A DNA stretch of 64,000 nucleotides from Capitella teleta (taxonomy: Eukaryota > Annelida > Polychaeta > Capitellidae). How positions within the stretch are numbered: position 1 is the stretch's first letter; every line of letters starts with the position of its first letter. The stretch lies in the NCBI GenBank assembly GCA_000328365.1, contig KB295847.1:1-64000 (forward strand), written 5' to 3'. Below are positions 41,681 to 55,584 of this stretch, piece by piece. The position numbers were made by a program, and so were the translations under genes. The notes under the pieces were generated by a model. It did no database searches and had not been told where the DNA came from. It saw nothing but the letters and a program-made list of their open reading frames with translations.

Positions 41681-42717
41681 CAATTTACATAGCTTAATTA
41701 CAGTGATTTATGAAGAAAAACATTTCTGGATTCAGAGGTAGATGGTGAAAAAGCCGGATTTCCTTTGACCTAATTTAGTAACAAGGTCGGATAGCGAATA
41801 TTTTGGAACAAAATAAATTGAGTTGACTCGATCAGCTGACATCAACCAAAGATCTCTATGAGAGAGACGGACTACCGAGAATGTAGAAGATCAAAGTTGA
41901 ATGATTCGTTAAACTTGATCTCATTAATAATAAGTATAATCTGTGGACCCCCTACCCCAGCAAACATGCCGAAACTTTCCGCTGGAAGGACAAGGAATAG
42001 TAACGCACACCGGCTGGTCCGCTCTTGTCCGCTAGTTACATTCCTTCATTCGATCCCTAGCTAATTTGAAATAAGCTTCGATCGCTTTGTGTATAGATGC
42101 CAATGGTGCTATGCATTTCTGAGAAAGTGTTACAAAACAGATCGCAGTGCAAACATCACGCAAAGATAAGAGAAATAAATACTTGGTATGGGGAGTCTAA
42201 CAAGTCATATGCTTCTATTCCTATCAATTCCATTCCAATTTCATCAACATTTATGCCAATTAAACTCAATTAATAAGAGTGCACTCATTATTCCGATATA
42301 TTTCCACTTTTGATGGCAAACAGGGCCCCAAACCATGGATACTGGTAAGCTTCATTGAACGCATAATTAAGGCAACGCTCTCGTACTATTGTTTTGTTTG
42401 AGAGTGCTATTGCTGTGACAGTAGCACAAATGTTCATCTCCTAAAATCAAAACAAAGCAGAGAGTTTGTATTGAAGCGCCATACAAAAGATGACATTCCT
42501 CAATGATCGTTCAGGGGCTCATCAGATTTTGCTCTCTTCGCGATCACTCACCACTTGCATTTAAATGTTCCTCCCTCATTCAAAATTGACCTGTTATTTT
42601 ATTTCTTGGCATAAATGTGCGCAGAATGTCAATCTATACCAGGTATTTATTGTTTGGAATAATTGATACATTTTAGCCAATTTTAGAGTTTTGTTTTAAA
42701 CATGGAGTAGATAGACT

Positions 42718-43142
42718 GACTTCATTCAACATTAGCCTATATGCTCAGTATGCTGCTGACTTCATTCAACATTAGCCTATATGCTCAGTATGCTGCTGAC
42801 TTCATTCAACATTAGCCTATATGCTCAGTATGCTGCTGACTTTATTCAACATTAGCCTATATGCTCAGTATGCTGCTGACTTTATTCAACATCAGCCTAT
42901 ATGCTCAGTATGCTGCTGACTTCATTCAACATCAGCCTATACGTTCAGTACGCTGCCAACTTCATTCAACATCAGCCTATACGTTCAGTATGCTGCCAAC
43001 TTCATTGAACATCAGCCTATATGTTCACTATGCTGCCAACTTCATTGAACATCAGCCTATACGTTCAGTATGCTGCCAACTTCATTCAACATCAGCCTAT
43101 ATGTTCAGTATGCTGCCAACTTCATTCAACATTAGCCTATAT
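42718..43142 (+). repeat. 40-bp tandem repeat, about 10.6 copies
   Basis: Unit GACTTCATTCAACATTAGCC + TATATGCTCAGTATGCTGCT. The first copies are nearly identical; later ones show shared variants (CATCAGCC, CGTTCAGTA, TGCCAAC), implying stepwise expansion. Because 40 is not a multiple of three, one frame repeats every 120 bases, and the array stays open in more than one frame by lack of stops rather than because it is a gene. Confidence 0.95.
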
Positions 43143-43309
43143 TTACCTCCAAAGAATGGCTCTGCCGACTTCATGCCTTCTTCTGCCTGAACACTGTTGC
43201 ATCGCTGACATAGTGATTACCTTGTGCATATCATCAATATGGTTTAATATACGATATCGTCATATCGCATAGTTCAAACGACAGATTACAGTCAACATGC
43301 TTTCTCCTG

Positions 43310-44275
43310 TGTGTTCTTCCCTCATCCAACTTCGGATCTGGCAAGATCACCAATAAATGAAACGATTGACACCAATAATCTCGTATCCAATCAGTAGAAA
43401 AACGACTAGCAACGGGTACGATGCATCCATTTTGTCGGACCGCAGCAAATTTTCAGCCTGCAGTAAACTCACGATCGCTAAATGTCGAAATAAAATCCTT
43501 AAAACCGGAATGGAGCTGCAAAAGTGTAGAGCTTAGGATACATTCTTAATTGAACAGAATGGCTTTAGAGTGAAACATCATGTCTGTAATTGTCTCTCGA
43601 ACAATAAAAGCTACTCTGAGAGTCAAATTGAGCATGAAATAGGCTAGAAACAGGAGTTAGTCAGAAAACACATTGCATGAGTAAGTCGACTTGACGGGAA
43701 TTAGCAGACGACACATACAGCGCCCTCTGGTGTATATGTTTAGAATCGTTTTATATACCTCACAACATGTTGTGTTATCTATTTAATAACTTTAGAATTT
43801 ATAACCAGTATTTCAAACTATAAAATTATCTAATACCGTTATATGCATGGAATAATTTATAAAATCATACTGCTGGACTGTTCTCTATCGAATGAATGCT
43901 GTGATTAATTTCAATTGCATTTCTCAGCTGGACTATTATTGATCAATCACCGAGCGGCTTGTTAAGGTGAAGGTCGAATGCTGCAGCCATCGTACCCGTT
44001 GCTAGTCGTTTTGGAATGAACGCATTTTTGTGCAATTAATGACTAATTAGTCACTGCCGGGTGGAGTTTTTGGTGTCTATAGGTTCATTTATTCATAATC
44101 TTGCCAGATCCGAAGCCTCAGCTCTCTCCTGTGAGGGGAATGTAGCGTCCGAGGCTTTGTTATTGTTCTTCTGTGAAATCAGTGACTTCCCTTGATATTA
44201 TTATATACTGTCTGGAAGGCTGCATAAGCATTCCATGTATCCAGATTCCAGAGCCCACTGGTAAGACTCCCTGTG
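43310..44275 (-). mobile_element. Non-autonomous long-inverted-repeat transposon, copy 2
   Basis: Reverse-orientation copy of the element at 3424-4582, clearly similar along its length (for example the segment CACCAGAGGGCGCTGT and the AACACAACATGTTGTGAGGT segment). Its outer end at 44275 is complete (inverse CACAGGGAGTCTTACCAGTG); the other end lacks about the last 140 bases. No coding frame. Confidence 0.85.
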
Positions 44276-45492
44276 ACATTATATTATATATAGTATCAGT
44301 ATTTTTAAGGAATAGTAATACCTTTGGCCTAAATGCAATGTACAAAGCATTTATACATAGACCACAGGGGACAAAAAAATAACTGAATTTGTAAAATACT
44401 GAAATCGATGAAAAGGTGAACACCTCTGAAGAGGTGAGGAAAAAAGGTGGGTGTCAAAATAATGATAATAAGTACAAACCACCAATGCACAAGTGGAACT
44501 AGAGAGCGCCTGATGGTAGAGGGAAATTTGCGGTACTTACAGAAAGACATCGTCAGGGACTGTGCACCCGGCTTCTCCGACGGGCAGAACACGAGACAAG
44601 AGGCGGCTAATTATGAATTATAATCTTATCCAAGAAGGGAGGATTTGACAGACGACATTGGTTATACGACATCCGAATTTGTATGCTACGGTTAGCTGTT
44701 AATCTCAAAGTGTAAAAGAAATGACAATATTATTATATTGAATATAAAAGTATCATAATCAAATAGAAAAGTAATTCTAAATGCTTCAAATAAAAGTTAA
44801 TCGTTAGAATTGATAAGAGGATTTGCAGCAAATGAAAATTTTTATTTCATTAATACTTTTTTATAAATCATAGTGTACTAAAATCATGGTTAACCATTTT
44901 TTCCAACACAGAAATTGGATTAGAAATAGACGGCGGAAATTGCAGACGACCTTCAATAAATTTAATAAAAACCCGACTAAATGTTGTTCTCGTTGCCTAA
45001 TAATTCAAGATGAATGTTTCATACTTATCAAAAATGATTCGTTTTGGTTCAAGTGCATTTCTCAGACATTCACGGGGTGTGTTTCACAAGTTCCATTGCT
45101 TTAATGGACCATACGCTTGGGCGATAATAGGTTGATAAGTCTTACACAACTTTTTTACACGCTGTGAGTGTGACGCCAAGATCATAGATGCTTATTATGA
45201 ATAAGATTTATATATTATAAAACAGTATATCAGTTTTACTGTTAAATAGTACCAAATACTTTGGTCTAGGACTAGGCCTTTATATACTTGTCATTAAATC
45301 CGCCTAGGCTATTGTTTTCGTCATGGTAACCCGAGGATTCAGCATGATCATGATGATTCTCATTTACATTTTGTGGAACTAACTTGTCATAATTATTGTC
45401 ATATGATTGTAAATTATCATGCCAACTGATGCATTTGAGGTGGATTTATTAATAGTCATGCTAATCAACAGCTGCATGATATCGTTTCTCAG
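44276..45492. other. NDUFAF7 upstream region
   Basis: NDUFAF7 needs a short first exon with its start codon and mitochondrial targeting sequence; it should be here but I cannot fix it. A 72-codon basic frame at 44886-45104 is a weak candidate. No other gene is recognised. Confidence 0.4.
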
Positions 45493-47230
<1,738 letters not shown>

Positions 47231-47298
47231 ATGATATGAATCGCTTTGGTTAATCATAAAAATAATAAGATTTTGAAGGCATGGAACGAGAGAATAAA

Positions 47299-48547
47299 TG
47301 AATTTTTATTCATTTTTTTGTTGATGATGATCTGTAAAAGCCTAGTTGCCACTTTTTTTATAGTTATTTTTTATTAGTTATAAACATATTAGTTATAAAT
47401 GAAGTAGTAGGATGATACCAATGATTAATTTTAGTTACAATTATTTTATAATATTCACATTAAATACATGTACATATAATTTTATTATTGGGTCCTAACT
47501 ATTCAACAGTATCATCAGTATGTCAAGAGAAAATCAGTCACTAAATTCACCAAGCCTATTTATATGTTCATTTTGGTATTTATAATCATGTAGGCTTAGC
47601 CTACTAATAAAAAACGATTTAAAATCAATTCAATCCCTAGAACATCTCTAATTATTACTATGAATTAATTATTAGAAGGAATTAATACATCACATCTATT
47701 ACAAATAGTCATAATTATATGATGACCCAAATTAAACAAACTTATTTAATATGTACATGCACATACATTATACATACTCAAAACTAAACTAATAATTATG
47801 CAGATATTCGCACTAAAAAAAAAAAAGAAAAAAAAGAGAGAACAAAAATGTGTGTTGATCTGAGCAAAGTATGGGAATGAAATTGATATTGTGCTTGTTG
47901 AAACATGATTGCTTTGTATATAAATAATTAGAAGTTTTTAGCCTGAGCTTTGTTAATAAGTACAACAGTTAAGTTGGCTGCCGATGAGATATTGGTTTTC
48001 ATTTGAGTGGTTGGACAGAGTTTGAGCAGAAATAGATGTCATGAGTTGCGACTGAACTGCAGATGTTTTAATAGAATTACATAATGAGTTGGAACCTTGT
48101 TCAGCAAAGGCCAAACTGGCCTGTGAAGTAAATACTTTGTATATTTATGAGTGACAATTTAGGGATTTTCTTAAAATCAGATCAATAAAAAAAAAAAATT
48201 AAAAAAAATGGTATATTCAAATATAAATATAAGTATCTGTTTGCTATATTATTTGAGTAATATATATTGTAAGAATATATCAGTAAAATCTCTCATCAAT
48301 CAAAAAGAAATTTGAATTGAGGACTCTAAATATTTTCAAGCAGAAATTTAAGATCATTAGGGATTTCACTGAACAGAGAGAGATATTTACATTATCATGA
48401 TTGTGCAAACATACAATAGTGCATACATGTATTTTGTTATGTGAAAATTAACTACATAAAATATGTTTCTAAAAGAACAGACACACTAATTATACATATC
48501 TAATTCTTTCTACAATACCATTCAACCCAGTAGTTATTTTCTCACAC
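47299..48547. other. Convergent intergenic region, very AT-rich
   Basis: No coding frame or known repeat. The right part is probably the 3' UTR of the minus-strand CARD gene. Confidence 0.5.
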
Positions 48548-50281
48548 TCACTTGTACGACAACAAAACATTTAACAAAATCCCAACAAAAACAACAGCAC
48601 ATGAGAAAACGAGAAAATTCCACATGAATTTCCTGTTAACACATTCCTGCTTCTCTTGTCTATTGTTCCGCTCTGAACTCACAACTTGGAGGTTTCCATT
48701 CATTGAAGAGGATGCATCTGTGATAGGAAGGTGTGAGAAGTAATTTCTCTTCTTGGATCGGAAATCTGCCTGGTGATGCTCCATATTAAGGAATTTGATT
48801 CGCAGTTCAGCAAACATGACCTGGTCTTTCATATTCAGTTCTGTGGCTTCTTTTAAGGCTTCTTCAGCATATTTCAGAGCTTTACGCAGATGCATCGAAC
48901 CCAATCTGATCTGATGATCGCACAATGAGATTTTCAGTTGAACTTGGAGTACCAGAGGGATTGCATACTCGCCGTCCTGAACCGTCAATATTAAATTTCT
49001 AGCTTTTATGATATCCTCGTGGGTTGGTCTGAAGTGAATGGTTTGAAGCTGATCACCGCACCCCAGGAGAACGTTGGCGAGCATGATGGAGCTGAACAGA
49101 AGCCCAAAGATTTTATCTGAGCTATCGTCTTGTTGGAAGTGCACCAGGGCCTCTTCGTAGCTCTGTATCGCCTCATCTCGTATGCGTAAGAATCGACAGG
49201 CATCTGAGAATGTCAGAAGAGCTGACCAGAATCTAGCAAGATCAACGTAGATCCAGCCAGCAGGCAGACCAGTGCACCCCTGGGGGTCTGACTCGATGAG
49301 CTGGATAGCATCCTTGCAAGTGAGATGAAGCTTCTGTAGCCGGTTCTCCTGGAAATACATCCAACATCGACTGGAGAGAATTTCTACCAATGACCTCGAA
49401 GGACGTGATGTCTTGTGCGAGTATTTGATGGCTCGCTTCACCCACAATTCACAGGCTTCAAAGTCATTCTGCCAAAGCAGAGAGCTCGCTTGTAGGTACA
49501 TCAGCATGAAATGTAAATTGTGATCTCTTGGGAATGCACGTTGCAGATCATGCCGGAACAACTTGAACTTAAAATGCAGACCATTATTAATCATAGCGCT
49601 ACCTTCAGCAAAAACTTTGTTCACCCGTCGACGAGATTCGTTGTCATAATATCTATTCGGCAGTGGCATACACGCGGTGACCTGCTCACTCTTCAGTCTT
49701 GAGATCACCTTTTCGAGTGCTTCCGCAGTCTCTGATTCCTCGTCATTGCTCTCAAGGTCACCCTCATCTCCGCTCCCAAAAGCAGGTTGTACAAACTCCA
49801 AGTTCTCTAGCGTGTATTCCATGTCTTCCAAAGCACTCTCATCCGAGAAAGCAGAGTACGAACTCGAAGCAGAAAGACTTCCAGAAGCACGCGACAGAGA
49901 TCTCCTGATCAGAGGGTCGTACATCTGCGTCCAATCATCCTCGCTGCTGACTTTCGCCTCTTCCTGGAGCCTCTGGTACTCATCCCACATCGCTCTGCAA
50001 GCCACAGACAGACTGGAATCTGAGTCATCTTTAGCTAGAGCCAAAATCAGACACTTGGCCCCATTTGGATAATTCATCAGCTCCAGTAGCATGCTTCTGT
50101 TACGATCAGAGCGAGAGACGAGTTCATTTGAGTACGACTCAATCTGTGCTTCAGGAAGAATCTGCAGTTTTTCCAAGTGTTCAATCACCTTGCTGGGCTG
50201 TAATTCTTCTACAAGCCATTTGAAGTTATTGCGAATTATCTTTTGCCCGATACAGCAGTGCAAGTCTTGAACCAATGCCAT
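48548..50281 (-). CDS. CARD-like / helical-repeat protein with C-terminal tail anchor
   Basis: A single uninterrupted 577-codon frame, unusual among its multi-exon neighbours. Residues ~8-86 look like a CARD: QKIIRNNFKWLVEELQPSKV with a conserved spacing of hydrophobics through EHLEKL, LPEAQIESY and LLELM to ALA, matching the six-helix death-fold pattern. Residues ~125-195 are a Ser-rich then acidic linker. Residues ~220-505 are all-helical with TPR-like pairs (for example RDEAIQSYEEALVHFQQ and LRKALKYAEEALKEATEL), though no canonical TPR array is clear. Residues 553-574 (MWNFLVFSCAVVFVGILLNV) form one membrane span followed only by LLSYK, a tail anchor for mitochondrial outer membrane or ER. 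An acceptor-like CTTTGCAG at ~50349 upstream suggests a 5' non-coding exon; the start at 50281 gives MALVQDLHCC. I do not recognise an orthologue; a signalling adaptor role is inference from the CARD. Confidence 0.82.
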   Translation of the reverse strand: MALVQDLHCCIGQKIIRNNFKWLVEELQPSKVIEHLEKLQILPEAQIESYSNELVSRSDRNRSMLLELMNYPNGAKCLILALAKDDSDSSLSVACRAMWDEYQRLQEEAKVSSEDDWTQMYDPLIRRSLSRASGSLSASSSYSAFSDESALEDMEYTLENLEFVQPAFGSGDEGDLESNDEESETAEALEKVISRLKSEQVTACMPLPNRYYDNESRRRVNKVFAEGSAMINNGLHFKFKLFRHDLQRAFPRDHNLHFMLMYLQASSLLWQNDFEACELWVKRAIKYSHKTSRPSRSLVEILSSRCWMYFQENRLQKLHLTCKDAIQLIESDPQGCTGLPAGWIYVDLARFWSALLTFSDACRFLRIRDEAIQSYEEALVHFQQDDSSDKIFGLLFSSIMLANVLLGCGDQLQTIHFRPTHEDIIKARNLILTVQDGEYAIPLVLQVQLKISLCDHQIRLGSMHLRKALKYAEEALKEATELNMKDQVMFAELRIKFLNMEHHQADFRSKKRNYFSHLPITDASSSMNGNLQVVSSERNNRQEKQECVNRKFMWNFLVFSCAVVFVGILLNVLLSYK

Positions 50282-50349
50282 AATGTTAACTTGGGGAGGT
50301 TTTGGATATCAGGCTATTGTCATCGTACATAGACTCGTAGTATATCTGC

Positions 50350-52557
50350 AAAGAAGGGAAATAAATAATAAACTGTTGAATATCAGAGCAGGAATGTTTT
50401 GGGTGACATTATGTACATCAATCAATACTATCAATAATATATAAGTAGGCTATAATTATTTTACACATAATTATAATTAGCATGTACACAATGCATATAT
50501 AGTTATGAGGTACTTCTGTTGTCTTTCATTATTACACTAGCTCACTAATATATGAGATTTGGGGTCTGGGTTAATTCTGCAAGTGAACCCAATGCATCGT
50601 ACATGCTGCTACTCAAGAGCTTCAGCTAATTTGTGCCCAAAGTGTGAGTCTGTGTAACTCAAACTTCAACGCAGCTATGTACATGTAATTAATTCCTACA
50701 AACCTCAAAATACCTTTGTAATTTACTCTCAAATTAGGCCTATGTATGGTAATAGTATATAAGTATGTGATGACTCCAAAACCTGGTAGTGATCAGCTGC
50801 TTGCATGGGAGCCAGGGTAACAACATGCCCAGGATAGTGGTTACACTTGTGTGACTAACCGAAGAAGATATGATCGCCAACAACTTAGAACAAGGCAACA
50901 AGGATGTTATAACGTACACGTACATACAATATCGGTGAATGTGATCTGTCATTAGAATTCAGAAGTTACTTTCTGGGTAAATACAATGAGTTATCAAATT
51001 GTATAACAAGAGGACACAGCATTTACCAGGTGACAAATTCCTCCTCGCTTGATGCCTTTTCAAAATCTAATGCCACATGTTTCTACGTGATCCTCTTGGT
51101 GTCTGAATACATTACCAAGTTGAAAAGCGGATCTTTGGTTTGGGGGCTTCCCCTGGTTATAGAAATAGAAATGGTTATTAGGCATTTAAGCACTATGAGC
51201 TCTGCTTTTGATTATAACGCACTTTTGATGAACTTCCCTCACCTTTGAGGGTATTCATAACGCTTTTTCTGTCTGTCGCTGAGCTATGCTGGTACATGTA
51301 CAGTCGTGTACATGTACTCATGTGATAACAGCGTATCAAACATATTTCTTAATCGGGTTATTTCAAAAGTGATTAATTTCAGGAATCCTCACTAATCAAA
51401 TGTTACTCTCAGGGACAGATCCACAATGTAAATGTCCAGTATATCTAATAGACTCAATTCTTCAAGCAAATCTGCATGTTAACCCCAATTTGCAAAAAAA
51501 AAAAATCAAACCTATAATATTATGGCCCGTGTAATGCGATAAAATTCTGATTGTTGATGCCAATTGTTGATACCCTCACTGGCAAATTAATTTAATGTCA
51601 ACTTTGATTACTTACCTGATATACATGTATTAAAACGTTTGTACATGTAGTTATTCTTTATAAAAAAAGAGAAGTTATTCTTTATAAAAAAAGAGAGAGA
51701 AGACAAAAGTTGTTTACGAAGTGAATGAGATTTTAATATATGTCATTGTGCTGAATATTGATTTGTTTTCATACAGTAAACGATGAACAAAAAACATGAT
51801 TCTTGTTTGAAAAAAACACATGTCCGAGTCGAAACTCACCACACGTCAGACAAAAATCGTGAAAAATCCTCTTCAACATAAATATCACAGAATCTATCGA
51901 ATATTGTATCAACCTCAGGAGATCTTGATATTTCTTGAATAAAATAATACGCAAAAATAAGACTCGATTGAAATTCAAAAGGCACACTACATGCACTTGG
52001 CTGTTGCCATGGTGACACTACCATGGAATCTAAATTACCAAAGGCACCAGCAGTATATAGTAGTCATACACTCTGTTACATGGTATAAAATCGTCTTTGA
52101 TTTAAGTTGAGCACCGAAAAAACATGGTGCAGAAAAATATCTAAATGATCAAGATATAAAGTTATATCATTCATTCTCGTTATGTTAATAAACACTATTG
52201 TTAATTATTGATACAAACATTCAAAGAGTGCATAGCTCCAAAGTGAATAAAAACACATGTGTGTTTCTTGGCATGATTTGTACAAAATATCTGAAGCTTA
52301 ATTGACTAGACATTTAGAAATATCCACACACTTATTTGCGACGAGAAAATACAATTTAAAAAAATGCCATCCCGATGATTTGTTTTAGAACCATGATTGG
52401 ACAAAAGTGGACGGTACAACGAAATCTTGACATCATAAATGCTTCTTCGCACAAGGGAAAGGTGGGTATTCATCGCATACAGTTTCCTGAGGGTAATAGT
52501 TTTTTTTTCTCCAAACGGAATTGCACAAAAAAAGAGCAAACACTCCCTCTCTCAGCG
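50350..52557. other. No gene recognised between CARD gene and DUSP
   Basis: Short frames only. Holds the 5' flank of the CARD gene on the left and the 3' UTR of the phosphatase on the right. A small tandem duplication (TTATTCTTTATAAAAAAAGA twice) lies at 51650-51695. Confidence 0.5.
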
Positions 52558-55194
52558 TCACTCGAGGTTCAACTTGAGAGCGAGGTCTCGCTCAATGTCT
52601 CCCTTCGCCAACTGCTGTTCGAAATCCATCAATTGCCCCATGAAATTGAAATTAGGAGCAATGATCGAACGTTTCGATTTGACAAAACGGAAAGCCGATG
52701 ACATGCTGAGGGACGACCGCATCATAATGTACGCAATGACCAGCGTTGATGACCGTGAGACACCGGCCTGGCAGTGAATCATCACTTTGCCATTCTGCTT
52801 ACGAGCACAGTCTGAAAGGTCAAAGGTGAGTCATGGCCGGTTTCTCGGGTTTAATCACTCACCAATGAAGTCAAATGCTCGCTGGAAATATTGCATAAGG
52901 TTTTGGTGAGCGCTGTCTGAAGCGGAGAGGCGGCAGTAACTGAGATCTGCCTCTCCCTCGAAGAACAACGGAAGGTGTGATGTTACGTTTAATATGTGTG
53001 TGATGCCGAGCTCTGCTAACCGATCGCGGTTGGCAGCATCTCGTTCGTTACCTGATAAATAGTAATTATATAGTATAATAAACAATAAACTGAGTAAAAT
53101 TAAATTACATACCTAAATAGAGAAAGGGTAAGATTTCCGAAACGGTTGCCGTATCGATCTCTGAGTGGATGAGCGGAGTTGTCGGTGAAAAGAGTGGCAC
53201 GTTGGCATGTTTGAGCTGAGGTTTGGCGCACATGTGGCTATAGCGACTCTGGAAGGCACTGATGCCGCCTGGAATAGAGAACACAATACATCAGCATCAT
53301 AACGCACTTTTCATAAGTCAGCGAAAACTTTTAAAAATCATAACGCAACTTCTAAAACAAAAGTCGCAAATCACAAGTTCATAACGCACAAAAAGCCCAA
53401 ACTTACCGCCGTGAAAGTCAAGTTGAAACTGCAGTTTCATATCGCGAAGTAAAATACTATTTAACTAATACAGGATATATGGTAATCCCTAAGTCGAAAT
53501 GATTCCAATCCCGGATTGCTATAATATCCAAAGACGAATCCTCAAAGTCTCCAACTGCCTAACTTCCATTCCACTTGCTGCCTAAACTGATACTGAGGCG
53601 ACAATGCCAACCGACGTCGCTTTCATAGGGGCTTTGCATGAATCATAGCCCTAACCGCGTACAGTCCTTTCTCGACAATGCTTGGGCCATGCCCTGACTC
53701 AGCCGCATGACTCACCGCACTCGCCGCGGTGACGACTGAACTCGTGAACTGAAAAAGTTATAGCGTCGATTTTTCCTGATGACGGCCAATGGGAATAACG
53801 CCTTGGGAGAAATATTTCTAGGAGCGCCAGGAATAAAACTTGAGTCAGCGCTCTGTTATCCGCGGCGCGGGGAAGTGAATAGTGCAGAGTTTATCTTTGT
53901 TTACAAATATGGGTTTGGGAGGGAATTCCTGGCATGTTGTTTATCAACTTGATCCAGTTTGGGAGGTGAGTTAACCTGGGCAGGGTCAGCGGAAAAAGTC
54001 TGGGATTAAAATTTGAGATGGTAGAAAAAGGTGACAAAGGAAAAATATTGTGCAAGTGGATGACTCATATTCGTTCTTTCTTCTGTCGATCATAATCATA
54101 ACGTTACTTCGAAATCACAACGCACTATCTTCACACGCAGGAGTAGAATGTATACCTACCTACCAGTAGCTCGTGTACCTGCCAGGCATATTAGTTAGGA
54201 GTATCACCTGGATTTATCTCACTAGTCTGCCAGCATAAAATCAGATCCAGTCAATTAATAAAATAACTGAACTTTAAGTGAACTCCAACTTTACTCGCGC
54301 GTGGTTCAGTAGTTCAAACTTTGATTTAGATAGCATCAAAGATCTTATAGCTTCGCTTAGCTCTAGAATCTTTGATAGCATTCAGGATTTAACGTCTCAA
54401 TTTCAAATGATAATTTTGTCGATTTTTCTCTCACGATTTAGTTCGGGTCAATAACGTGCGGAGGCAATGCAATTACTAGAGTGTAAACATCATAGAAGTC
54501 GGTATAAACGATTCCTACCCTTGAGGAACACAGCCTCCACTCCGTCCCGATGCAGCGAGTGGATGACCAACTGGAGTGGACTGTTTATGGGCGATTTGCT
54601 CAAATCTTCCGTGTCATCATCGTACAACACAAACACCATCGAAGGACTACTTCTCTTCTCTGCAAACTCATCTTTGGCATCTTGACCAGGTCCAACAATG
54701 TCTCCAGCTTTGACCTTGTTGCACTGGAGGCGTTTCTTAGTAAGCCTGTCCGTGCAGCTAACGTTCAGAGCACCGTTGATGTGGTTCAGGTTAAACGCAA
54801 TGAAAGAGCGGCAGTCGATGAGCAGGACGTTCTCTGGATCAACCAATTTAGCAGCGAGGTCCCTCGGGAAAATCGTCCTACCCTTAGCAGTATTCCCTTG
54901 TTGTAAATCATCACCAAGAGAGACCACCATCTTCTGGTGCAGGGCATCGTGACAAGTCGGAGGTTTAAAGTGAGGGAATACTTGTTCAGCTGAGTGCACA
55001 CTTGATGTTAGGCAGCGCTGGAGCGGCGACGCTTCGGTCGAGGCTGGCTGAGGTGACCGGCAAGGACTCCTACTGTCCCTCAATGGACACCTCGTCTTCT
55101 GAGAACGACCGATGATTGGGGAGTGTGATGACGTCGACCTTGACACCAGACTCAAGTTCAACATACTGACAGGAAGGTCGACGACTACAGACAT
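52558..55194 (-). CDS. MAP kinase phosphatase (DUSP1/4-like, rhodanese + DSP)
   Basis: Dual-specificity phosphatase that inactivates MAP kinases by removing phosphate from Thr and Tyr of the activation loop. Exons high to low: 55194-54519, 53268-53113, 53051-52863, 52811-52558 (TGA); 424 residues, somewhat longer than vertebrate DUSP1/4 (367/394) because of a Ser/Pro-rich N-terminus (1-100). Rhodanese/CH2 domain ~105-226 (LLIDCRSFIAFNLNHINGA) with a basic cluster LTKKRL that is the likely MAPK docking site; LKGGISAF links to the catalytic domain 270-415: ILPFLYLGNERDA, general acid Asp323, signature HCQAGVSRS with Cys354 and Arg360, then SIIAPNFNFMGQL, the usual DUSP ending. All catalytic residues are present. 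The start at 55194 lies about 250 bases from a TATA box on the same strand. It belongs to the nuclear, inducible-type MKPs by layout; which paralogue cannot be said. Confidence 0.94.
53560..53900. other. CpG-richer island in DUSP intron 1
   Basis: Within the 1.25-kb first intron this part is clearly richer in G+C and CpG than its surroundings and contains GGCCAATGGG, a CCAAT-type box. It could be an internal promoter of the phosphatase; no direct evidence. Confidence 0.3.
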
Positions 55195-55440
55195 CGATTC
55201 AAGTTGTTAATCCAAGTTGAAAACTCCAAATATCCTAGTTAGTAGTTTTCCTTCTCTATGAAGTTCGGTGACCCGATGTCCGTAGTTTGTAGTTCAATTG
55301 ATTTGTTGCTTGAGTTTCTTGACTCAGTTGTTGAGCGATATTGGGTTGATTTGAGGAGGTACTGTGAGCAGTTACCCCCTTATGTGTATATTCCGTGGTA
55401 TAGTTGTGTGTGAGTAAATTTCAATGTTGTGGATTCGGAT

Positions 55441-55550
55441 CGGGTAATTTCCAAATGCTCTACGGTCTTTATATATGAGGCCGCTGAAGCACAGGTCGCA
55501 TGACATCATTCTATAAATAGCATCAGTTGCAGCGGCTCAGCCAATCAGCG
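55441..55550 (-). promoter_or_regulatory. Core promoter of the MAP kinase phosphatase gene
   Basis: On the minus strand TATATAAAG occupies 55476-55468, about 275 bases before the start codon. Further upstream on that strand are TGATGTCA (55508-55501), one mismatch from a cAMP-response element, and ATTGG (inverse of CCAAT, 55545-55541). This fits an inducible immediate-early phosphatase promoter. On the plus strand CTATAAATAG (55511-55520) is a second TATA-like box pointing the other way. Confidence 0.55.
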
Positions 55551-55584
55551 CGTCGCTTTCTGCCGAGAAGGTCGTTGCGGGAAA

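Larger units (their letters stand above)
37648..42717. other. No gene recognised upstream of TMEM63
   Basis: TMEM63 5' non-coding sequence and promoter must lie at the left side. Otherwise there are only short frames without family resemblance (the longest, 39581-39826 and 40221-40493, look like chance). Minor items are a 22-base perfect palindrome at 41147-41168 and repeat fragments at 40955 and 41622. Confidence 0.45.

Noticed and set aside
42718-43142. Regularly spaced repeats resembling a CRISPR array
   Set aside because: The units are contiguous with no unique spacers and the DNA is clearly eukaryotic.
42861-43190. 109-codon frame that looks like a repetitive protein
   Set aside because: It is the translation of the 40-bp tandem repeat; more than one frame is open and there are no splice or start features.
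49677-50072. 131-codon plus-strand frame over the CARD gene
   Set aside because: Antisense shadow of the 577-codon frame; Ser-rich because the true frame is acidic there.
54550-54906. 118-codon plus-strand frame over the phosphatase first exon
   Set aside because: Antisense to the rhodanese-domain exon, no family resemblance.
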